A stretch of 10,929 nt of DNA from Baffinella frigidus (lineage: Eukaryota; Cryptophyceae; Cryptomonadales; Baffinellaceae), in contig MU647410.1 in the NCBI GenBank assembly GCA_026770585.1, positions 98,132 through 109,060 of the forward strand, written 5' to 3'. Made by a program: the position numbers and the translations under genes. Shown here one piece after another: positions 5,742 to 10,929 of this stretch (the first letter of the stretch is position 1; the number at the start of each line of letters is the position of its first letter). The notes under the pieces were generated by a model. That model was not told the origin of the DNA and ran no database searches. It saw only the letters and a list, made by a program, of their open reading frames with translations.

Positions 5742-6264
5742 GGTCAAAAATCCCGTTTTATGTGATTGGGGGAAGTGCCCAAAAGGGCAGCAACAAGGGA
5801 GGGGGAGGGGGATGCATGCCCAATCAGTGCCATGAGCCGCTTGGAAGATGCGCTGTCGGGGGGGCTCCCGAGTTGAGCCTGGGCCTAGCGCCCCCCGCAT
5901 CGCGGCCAGCAGCGCTCTTGCTGGTTCCATCGCTTTGTGGGCCTTTGGACGGACCGCGTTTGGGAGCTGTTGGGCCTGCTGAGAACCTTGCTGGCCTTGG
6001 GTACCGCGGAAAGGAAGCATACTGGCTTGGCATCGTGGTGGGTCCACGCTGGACCTCAACCGCGCCGTTCCAGGAGCATCAAGCCACCATTTTGCGCTGA
6101 GGGCCTGAAACGGACTCTTGTGCATGTCACCCGCTCGGGAGGCTGCACTCCTGATTCCTCTTGGCCTGGCATGTCTGGGTCCATGTGTGTGAGGGCTTTG
6201 CAGAATGTCCCGTTCTGGGGCCTCGTTTTCCGAGCGGAAACGGGAGATCTTTGACTTTCCGGTT
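5742..6264. other. element interior, GC-rich left part, no recognised gene
   Basis: Overlapping open frames on both strands: minus 5736-6125 (129 codons, Pro/Ala/Gln-rich), plus 5762-6100 and plus 5937-6254. None shows transposase, reverse transcriptase or other familiar motifs. Mutual overlap and GC richness explain their length. Confidence 0.4.
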
Positions 6265-6329
6265 CTATCTCTGAGCTTTGTCTGAGGGTAGGTATCTCGA
6301 CCCGAAAGCTTCAGAAACTTGAATAATTC

Positions 6330-6402
6330 CTAGGTTCTCGTGAATGACATGATAGGGAACGAGTTTGCAAGCAGTTGGGAGGTCGGGAACGGCCTGTGGG
6401 TG
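6330..6402 (-). pseudogene. coding-like duplicated segment, copy 1 (minus strand)
   Basis: On the minus strand reads H-P-Q-A-V-P-D-LPTACKLVPYHVIHENLG inside an open frame at 6265-6597 (110 codons). A second copy at 6691-6770 reads LPTAYKLVPYDVIDENLG. Shared nucleotides include GGGAACGAGTTTG and AGCAGTTGGGAG. Changes are mixed: one synonymous, three replacement. It may be a piece of a host gene captured by the element or part of an unknown element protein. Family not recognised. Confidence 0.35.
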
Positions 6403-6690
6403 CCAGGGTTTCAAGTTGAGTATTTTGCCACAACACACCCTGATGTTGCTACTGACGGTGAGAGCATCGGCCGGGGCGGTATACCAGCGATTTTGATGCT
6501 GTAAAGCTAGACAACTGCGTGGCATACGGTGGCCTTGCAACTGGCAGCGTTTATTTGCCACAGGAACTCGGAATCCCCGAGAAGTGCTTGTCATCAACTG
6601 AGGAAATATGCACCAGGTTCTGATGCATGCCGATTTGGTCGGCCCGTGTTTGTTTTCGAGTTGAGTTTTGGTCGGGGAGTGTCCTAAACC

Positions 6691-6770
6691 CTAGGTTCTC
6701 ATCAATAACATCATAGGGAACGAGTTTGTAAGCAGTTGGGAGGGTCATCTAAGGATTATTCGGCCTGTGG
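6691..6770 (-). pseudogene. coding-like duplicated segment, copy 2 (minus strand)
   Basis: Within a minus-strand open frame at 6551-6748 (65 codons). Continuing upstream from LPTAYKLVPYDVIDENLG, the homology reaches CCACAGGCCGAAT, but an in-frame TAG stands before ATG ACC CTC. The copy is therefore either broken, or bounded by an intron with CCTTAG as acceptor. A related AAAACTCAACTCGAAA word lies between the two copies and in front of copy 1, so the original unit was longer than the conserved core. Confidence 0.35.
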
Positions 6771-7852
6771 GAGTCTTTGAATGGGAGTTTGTATCTGGAG
6801 TCTTGGCGAACAGAAACAACACGAATTATTTTTCCAAGAGCCCTTCCCATCATCAGCCGAGTCAAGTAAAAAATTCCATGCCCTTTCAGGATGATCAGGA
6901 TCTTACCCAAGGTATCAGGGACACATGTACATCACCGTGACATGTGCATTTGTGGTATTTGCACACAAGTGCGTTGCAGCTTCACTGCCTACATCCCGGT
7001 TTCCACCAGCGGCCTCTACTTTTTATGGTTGAATCACTCCAGGCATGAGTAGAGCAGGCGATGCAGCATGCTCGAAATGATTGCTAAGGCCGAAAAGCGC
7101 CGGGTTAGGGTTGCTACGCTAGAAGAGTGATTTGCTATCAATTCCCAAAGTTGCAAATCGCGTACACGGACGCCCGCGGCCCTGCCGAGAACCCTCAGGC
7201 GCCATATGCTGTCCCCATGAACCAATGTTTCACCAAGGAACAGTGCAGGAGGCGTGTGCCATCGCCATGAATACCGTAGCGTGGTACCAATTCCTACAGG
7301 AAATCGCTATTTCATGGCATTTTCAGCGTTGAACAGCCGCTGCTGGGGGCGGGGGGGTTCTCAGACATGAAACCGCTGCACCACATCGACGCAATCATCA
7401 CAGTCAGCCTCTCTGTGAAGATCCGGGAGGTTCTAATCGCCGCCGCTGCCCGGGGACCCACTGGGTAACTCCGGATTCTGCCTGGCAGCGCAAAATCGTG
7501 CAAAACCCAGCCGGGGCAGGCCTGAGGGCGGGGGTCGCACTGCGCCGCACCCTGATTAGGTGACCAATGTACATGGTTGGCACTGGCGAGCGACGTCTCC
7601 GCCCCTGTCCAGGCGCCCCGCGCGCTGCCCAGGGTGCTTTTGGCAAGTCGAGCTTTGCTGCCATTTTAACGGCAACGCCCGCCCGCGGCCCGCCCTACCC
7701 GGGTGGGTGTTGGCGGCCGCTAGAACCTAGACTCCTTCACACCGATGTGACGGGCTTGAGATCCTCTACCGGATCCCGGCGAGACAAGTTCGGTCGAAAA
7801 AAACGGCGAAGTACAGAGGGGGCCGCAGCTTCAAGTGAATTCACTTGGAAAA
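6771..7852. other. element interior, right part, no recognised gene
   Basis: Short frames on both strands (63-106 codons), including minus 7034-7225 and plus 7567-7887. The latter runs into the terminal repeat. ACATGTACATCACCGTGACATGT (6925-6947, direct ACATGT words) and a GC-rich block at 7440-7740 are the only compositional marks. No recognised domain. Confidence 0.4.
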
Positions 7853-7948
7853 AAGTGAATTCACTGGTTGAGACGTATAGCCACTAGGCATAGGCCTACT
7901 GTAGGGTCCCAGGGGCTGGCGTTTTCTTATGAGCGAGGTACCCCTGTA

Positions 7949-8080
7949 GGAGGTTCTTAAGTCATCTAGCACCTCTTAAGTCATCTAGCATCCGATTGCC
8001 TCTTCATACGTCTCATTTTTTATTACATGTACATCTTCACCCCCCTTCATCCACCCGTTCGCTGAAACGATTTCCGTAAA
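7949..8080. repeat. short repeat and inverted dispersed segment
   Basis: CTTAAGTCATCTAGCA... is doubled (TTCTTAAGTCATCTAGCACC and TCTTAAGTCATCTAGCATCC, 7955-7992). Positions 8021-8075 match the reverse complement of 4090-4168: ACATGTACATCTTC, CCCTTCATCCA and GAAACG in order. Confidence 0.6.
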
Positions 8081-8174
8081 GTCACTTCCTCTCAGTGAAG
8101 TCACTTTCTCCCCCGGAAGTCACTTTCTCTCAGTAAAGTCACTTTCTCTCAGTGAAGTCAACTTTCTCCCCTGG
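8081..8174. repeat. 19-bp tandem repeat, five copies
   Basis: Units start exactly at 8081, 8100, 8119, 8138 and 8157. The consensus is GTCACTTTCTCTCAGTGAA; copies 2 and 5 carry CCCC in the second half and copy 5 has an extra A (GTCAACTTTCT). No spacers, so not a CRISPR-like array. Confidence 0.92.
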
Positions 8175-8330
8175 ACACCGAGAGGATGTGCGGGACGCTT
8201 TGTTCGTCGATCCCGATTGTCACCTGCCCGAAAGTCAACTTGTCAGCCACACCCACTCAAGGCTAGAGATGTGACTATTTTTTTAAAAAAAACTTTACAA
8301 GTCCTTTACAAGTGGACCGATGTGTAGTCC
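8175..8330. other. spacer with T/A-rich tract
   Basis: Includes TTTTTTTTAAAAAAAA-like sequence at 8279-8292, and a doubled AAGTCCTTTACAAGT word near 8299-8313. Nothing else recognised. Confidence 0.45.
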
Positions 8331-8531
8331 TTTAGGTCCTTCAGGTTTTAAATGCTCCCAACATGGCTCAACGACACGCCTTTCCGTAGAAAGGATCTGC
8401 TGAAAAACATTTTTGCTTTCGGATCGCGTTTAGCTCTCCAGTGCAGAGGCTCGTGAAGAGGGGATAGTGGGCGGTTCTCTTGGGGTGGGTGAAGGTATGC
8501 GACATCGCTCCCATGCTCACTTACACGCACC
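8331..8531. repeat. dispersed repeat D, copy D1
   Basis: Matches 8661-8858 at a constant 330-bp offset with about 17 differences in 190 bases, including a compensated shift near 8395. The minus strand keeps an open frame reading EHGSDVAYLHPPQEN, a P-L-S-P-L-H-E-P stretch and L-H-W-R-A-K-R-D. Product unknown. It could be part of a retroelement or an exon-containing duplication. D0 at 1713 is an older relative. Confidence 0.75.
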
Positions 8532-8660
8532 GAACCCAAGTCAGCCTCCTTTGAGGCTCATGGTATCCCATGGTTGAAGTTTATGAGCTTCAATCACGAA
8601 TACCCCACAAGGTGAGAGGGATTGTGTACAGATGTCAAACCAAACGCATGTAGAGGTTAC

Positions 8661-8858
8661 TTTAGGTCCTTTAGGTTTTAATTTCTCCCAACATGGCCCA
8701 ACGACACGCCCTTCCGTAGAAAGGACTGCAGAGAAAGCATTTTTGCTTTCGTATCGCGTTTAGCTCTCCAGTGCAGAGGCTCGTGTAGAGGGGATAGAGG
8801 GTGGTTCTCTTGGGGTGGGTGAAGGTAGGCGACACCGCTCCCATGCTCACACACACAC
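8661..8858. repeat. dispersed repeat D, copy D2
   Basis: Partner of D1. Minus strand reads EHGSGVAYLHPPQEN and onward with few replacements, inside an open frame at 8678-9082 (134 codons) that extends outside the repeat. A CACACACAC run has grown at its end (8849-8858). A third frame shares L-N-A-I-R-K with D0. Not recognised as a known family. Confidence 0.75.
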
Positions 8859-9185
8859 CGAGTAATTTTTACATAAATAGTCAGGTTATTTGCCCCAGGT
8901 GGGGGAATTCCCCCAGCTACGTGACCAAAACCGCCCCCGTGACTAGTACAAATTTTAACAACCCCACATTTTAAATACTCCCCCTTCCAGCCTTGAGTGG
9001 ACCATGCCACACCATGCCAGGTCATTGCTGGGAATTTCAGAAGCAACGTTTCATTGCGTGGTACTTGAGTGTGCGGTCCCAAGTGAGACGCGTCCTTGCC
9101 ACGTCCGATTTGTTACCTCGAATTTCCGATCCAGGTACATTTTTTTTAAAAAGACCTCTCTGAAATTCCGACTGGTGCAAGGGAT
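8859..9185. other. mixed spacer with one dispersed repeat
   Basis: Holds a GGGGGAATTCCCCC palindrome (8902-8915) and the second copy (8946-8976) of the word also found at 1440. Also holds a T8/A5 tract (9139-9151). Frames on both strands are short and unrecognised. Confidence 0.45.
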
Positions 9186-9222
9186 ACACACAGGGTTGCC
9201 TCGCTCAGAAGGTGGCGTACCC
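9186..9222 (+). mobile_element. degenerate family-B left end
   Basis: CACACAGGGTTGCCTCGCTC then AGAAGGTGGCG matches the family-B end CAGGGGTACCTCGCTCATAA in part. No right end was found. Probably an old remnant. Confidence 0.35.
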
Positions 9223-9320
9223 CCCAAGGACAGATGAGTCAACAGTAGTCCACCGTGTGGAGTTGACTAAAGACGGCAGGGTTTGTACCAAGACGGTAAC
9301 TAAACCGAGCAGGGTTTTTA

Positions 9321-9556
9321 CCGGGAGAGGCACGGATTGGTCAACAGTCGGGGGATTCTTCACCTGGACGGTTTCTCCCGCGAACGAAAGATTCGTCAGC
9401 CGTCGGGGGACTCTCGACGGGAACATATGATTAGTCTACCGGGAGAGGCACGGATTGGTCAACCGTCGGGTGGATTCTTCACCTCAACGGGTTCTCCCGC
9501 GAACGAAATATTAGTCAACCGTCTGGGGAATTCTTCACCTGGAGGGCCTATCTAGG
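9321..9556. repeat. 118-bp tandem repeat, two units
   Basis: CCGGGAGAGGCACGGATTGG starts at 9321 and 9439. Each unit continues with GTCAACNGTCGGG, GATTCTTCACCT, NACGG, TTCTCCCGCGAACGAAA and a second GTCA-CCGTC word. The GTCAACNGTC...TTCTTCACCT sub-unit recurs at 9511 and 9635. Plus-strand frames (9212-9430, 9337-9555) follow the repeat. Confidence 0.88.
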
Positions 9557-9845
9557 ACTTGTGTCGAGAGTCACAAAGAACAAGAAGAAGAAGAAGACGA
9601 AGAAGAAGAAGAAAAAGGGCTCCCCACCTGAAGGGATTAGTCAACCGTCAGGGGGGGTTCTTCACCTGAACGGCCTGGCCTATCTAGGACCTGTGTCGAG
9701 AGTAACAAAGAAGAAGAAGAAGAAGAAGAAGAAGAAGGAGAAGAGGAGGAAGAAGGACTCTGCACCTGAAGGGTGGATAGGACCTGTGTCGAGAGCCTAG
9801 ATAGGACCTGTGTCGAGAGTAACAAAGAAGAAGAAGAAGAAGGAT
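9550..9845. repeat. satellite of ATCTAGGACCTGTGTCGAGAG units with GAA tracts
   Basis: The GGACCTGTGTCGAGAG word occurs at about 9554, 9687, 9780 and 9805. Three of the four copies are followed by T-C/A-ACAAAG and a (GAA)n tract: 9576-9617, 9706-9756, 9824-9843. Between tracts lie CACCTGAAGGG and GTCAACCGTC words. The homopurine GAA tracts could form triplex; the Lys-rich and Ser/Leu-rich frames here are artefacts. Confidence 0.9.
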
Positions 9846-9849
9846 GCTT

Positions 9850-10090
9850 GACCTGAAGGGGATCTCCCGCGAGCAGGGCCCGGCACCGCTCCCCAGCATC
9901 CCCCCACGCATCCCCCTCCACTCCCTCCCCCCCCCGCGCGCGGCGCACACCCGTATGCCCCCCCTCCGAAGCCACCGGGCCCACCTGAGAAGGTGTACGC
10001 TCTGCGGCAGGATCGCTCGAGTGAGGCGGGGCCGGCGCCCGGCGGGAGCGCTCCCCAGCATTCCCCCACGTATCCCCCCCGCCCGTCCCC
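9850..10090. repeat. C-rich region with a two-copy repeat
   Basis: GCTCCCCAGCATCCCCCCAC at 9889 and GCTCCCCAGCATTCCCCCAC at 10049, each followed by a G/TATCCCCC word and preceded by GGGCCCGGC or GGCGCCCGGC. Long C runs make the minus strand G-quadruplex prone. Open frames in three registers cover it (up to 125 codons) with Pro/Arg or Gly-rich low-complexity products, so none is called. Confidence 0.65.
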
Positions 10091-10116
10091 GTGCCTGGTT
10101 TCAGGATAGTGTTAAT

Positions 10117-10249
10117 TTCGGACCAAGACAGAATCTGTCCCGCTATCTTAGGCTCCCCACGCGGAAGGTAAGGGTGTATATGCTATTTTAGGCATCAAAT
10201 GATGCTATCTTACGCTTTTTCATCATGACAGAATCTGGTATGGTCCGAG
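10117..10249. repeat. foldback-like segment with internal direct repeats
   Basis: Ends TTCGGACCA (10117) and TGGTCCGAG (10241) are inverted with one mismatch. GACAGAATCTG occurs at 10127 and 10227 in direct orientation. GCTAT(C/T)TTA(G/C)GC occurs three times (10142, 10182, 10204). Could be a small non-autonomous element. Confidence 0.45.
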
Positions 10250-10370
10250 ATGAAAGTTGACTCAGTGCAAAAGTTGACTTGGACCGATCAAGAACATGCC
10301 TCTCGCTGCCGTGCATCGAAGTGAGAATCACGGCTAGCGTTATGGCCATGCCCCCCACACTCGAGTGTAG

Positions 10371-10405
10371 AACCATAAACCATAAACCCTAAACCCTCAA
10401 CCCTA
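10371..10405 (-). repeat. short CCCTAAA block (C-rich on plus strand)
   Basis: ACCATAAACCATAAACCCTA, then AACCCTCAACCCTAA: about four to five units in the orientation opposite to the adjoining array. CCATAAAC is a variant also seen directly after the array (10583-10590). Confidence 0.85.
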
Positions 10406-10406
10406 A

Positions 10407-10582
10407 TTTGGGGTTTAGGGTTTAGGGTTTAGGGTTTAGGGTTTAGGGTTTAGGGTTTAGGGTTTAGGGTTTATTAGGGTTTAGGGTTTAGGGTTTGGGG
10501 TTTAGGGTTTAGGGTTTAGGGTTTAGGGTTTAGGTTTAGGGTTTAAGGTTGAGGGTTTAGGTTTAGGGTTTAGGGTTTAGGG
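10407..10582 (+). repeat. homogeneous TTTAGGG array
   Basis: About 25 heptamers, mostly perfect, with one TTTGGGG at each of 10407 and near 10495, single deletions (TTAGGG-like near 10471, 10530, 10559) and an AAGGTTGAGGG patch near 10545. Far more regular than the array at 3014, so younger or better maintained. Confidence 0.95.
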
Positions 10583-10618
10583 CCATAAACGCCACGTGCC
10601 CCCTTCCGCACCCCCCAC

Positions 10619-10674
10619 AACGTCAACTTTAGAAACGAGGTACACATAATGTTCAAACGGCTAAAGTTGACGTT
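10619..10674. repeat. 14-bp stem hairpin AACGTCAACTTTAG / CTAAAGTTGACGTT
   Basis: Perfect 14-bp arms around a 28-nt loop that contains GAGGTACACATAATG. Flanked on both sides by direct copies of CCACGTGCCCCC / GCACGTGCCCCCC plus CCGCACCC (10591-10614 and 10682-10706). The CACGTG word is an E-box-like palindrome, but function is unknown. Confidence 0.8.
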
Positions 10675-10714
10675 CGAAACCGGCACGTGCCCCCCCTGCC
10701 GCACCCTCCTACAC

Positions 10715-10778
10715 AATTTCACTGTAAGTCAACTATCTGGCCATGGCTGGGTAGGGCAGTTGACTTGAAGTGAAATAT
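10715..10778. repeat. imperfect 20-bp stem hairpin
   Basis: AATTTCACTGTAAGTCAACT pairs with AGTTGACTTGAAGTGAAATATT (two mismatches and a small bulge) around a 23-nt loop containing GGCCATGGC. Like the previous hairpin its stem is built on AGTTGACTT. Confidence 0.75.
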
Positions 10779-10835
10779 TGCAGGATCCTACGGAGGATAC
10801 GTGTGGAACGCGCCGCTCGCGTCTGGCGTTGATTT

Positions 10836-10929
10836 TGGGGTTTAGGATTTGGGGTTTAAGGTTTGGGGTTTAGGGTTTGGGGTTTGGGGTTTGGGGTGTG
10901 GGGTTTGGGGTTTGGGGTTTGGGGTTCGG
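10836..10929 (+). repeat. TTTGGGG/TTTAGGG variant array reaching the window edge
   Basis: Heptamers dominated by TTTGGGG with interspersed TTTAGGG, TTTAGGA, TTTAAGG and one TGTGGGG. The sequence is cut by the right edge. Could be a proximal variant zone of a telomere or an interstitial array. Confidence 0.92.

Larger units (their letters stand above)
5728..7866. repeat. inner 14-bp inverted repeats CAGTGAATTCACTT
   Basis: Found at 5728-5741 and inverted at 7853-7866, with an additional GTGAATTCACTTGG at 7835-7848. The core GTGAATTCAC is itself palindromic, so each copy could bind a dimeric protein. On the left it follows AAAATAAAAA, echoing the AATAAAA + GTGGAATTCAC arrangement of the solo ends at 1256, 1683 and 2041. 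Could be a subterminal transposase site. Confidence 0.6.
5624..7948 (+). mobile_element. 2.3-kb terminal-inverted-repeat element (family B, long form)
   Basis: Left end TACAGGGGTACCTCGCTCAT (5624) and right end ATGAGCGAGGTACCCCTGTA (7929-7948) are exact inverted copies over 20 bp, bounded by TA. Inward, the arms stay alignable: GCCTAGTGGCTATATGTCT (5690-5708) matches the inverted 7874-7892 sequence with one mismatch. The inner CAGTGAATTCACTT (5728-5741) matches AAGTGAATTCACTG (7853-7866) perfectly. Arms are about 110 bp. The outer parts equal the 121-bp MITEs, so those look like deletion derivatives. TA bounds suit the Tc1/mariner group, but no DDE transposase was found in the interior, so this may also be a non-autonomous, cargo-filled copy. 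Confidence 0.75.

Noticed and set aside
5736-6254. Overlapping plus and minus frames of 105-129 codons as a transposase gene
   Set aside because: No DDE-type spacing, no DNA-binding motif and no similarity that I recognise. GC-rich sequence accounts for the lack of stops.
6265-6748. Ryanodine-receptor-type repeat suggested by LVPY-containing segments
   Set aside because: Only a few residues resemble that domain; the surrounding conserved residues are not there, so a name would be a guess.
7708-7775. Cloning-vector polylinker (GCGGCCGCTAGAAC, later GGATCC)
   Set aside because: Single restriction-like words in GC-rich DNA; the order and intervening bases do not match a vector.
5728-7866. hAT element based on CAGTG...CACTG ends
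   Set aside because: No 8-bp target duplication flanks these ends, and matching inverted sequence continues outside them to the TA-bounded family-B termini.
8081-8174. CRISPR-like array
   Set aside because: Contiguous 19-bp tandem units without spacers, in a eukaryotic setting. The 24-bp array at 1005 fails for the same reason.
9561-10191. Lys-rich, Ser/Leu-rich, Gly-rich and Pro/Arg-rich frames over the GAA tracts and C-rich block
   Set aside because: Products are direct readouts of triplet repeats and C runs, with several frames open at once.
10371-10582. Ancient telomere-telomere fusion
   Set aside because: A fusion would give the G-rich array first and the C-rich array second on one strand. 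Here the order is reversed.

Overview
The window looks like non-genic nuclear DNA from a eukaryote. Three things support this: long dinucleotide and trinucleotide microsatellites, several families of short inverted-repeat mobile elements, and blocks of heptamer repeats of the TTTAGGG type. TTTAGGG telomeres are known from plants, many green algae and several alveolates (dinoflagellates, chromerids, some apicomplexans), so the lineage cannot be fixed further. The telomere-like blocks suggest subtelomeric or telomere-derived sequence. No complete protein gene, rRNA or tRNA could be recognised. Most long open frames are frame shadows of repeats.

Layout. Positions 1-400 hold a 280-bp tandem duplication of a small exon-like segment (frame reading STIKEEKVP...), separated by a TA-rich tract; a diverged third copy lies at 4511-4566. 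Positions 570-685 are CT and CA microsatellites. Positions 800-2100 are dense in short elements: MITE family A (105 bp, ends TATCCCTTAAGTGGCCAG), MITE family B (121-136 bp, ends TACAGGGGTACCTCGCTCAT), a 133-bp foldback, and solo ends carrying AATAAAA plus a GTGGAATTCAC motif. A 242-bp foldback follows (2199-2440), then a 26-bp perfect palindrome, a G19 run and a degenerate TTTAGGG array (3014-3434). Positions 3440-4245 hold minor repeats only. Positions 4247-5065 hold further A and B elements, one of them a B/A chimera, and are followed by a GA microsatellite (5155-5333).

The largest mobile unit is at 5624-7948 (2325 bp). Its roughly 110-bp imperfect terminal inverted repeats begin with the family-B end and run into an inner CAGTGAATTCACTT inverted repeat. 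Family B is therefore plausibly a set of internally deleted derivatives of this kind of element. No transposase was recognised inside; instead there is a duplicated coding-like segment on the minus strand. From 7949 onward come a 19-bp tandem array, two 91%-identical repeats 330 bp apart, a complex satellite with GAA tracts (9320-9845), a C-rich tandem region, and a final stretch with two telomere-like blocks and two strong hairpins. The last block is largely TTTGGGG and runs off the right edge.

The most useful points are the parent/derivative relationship of the TA-flanked elements, the duplicated exon-like segment with mainly synonymous changes, and the telomere-repeat arrays with unusual orientation and variants.
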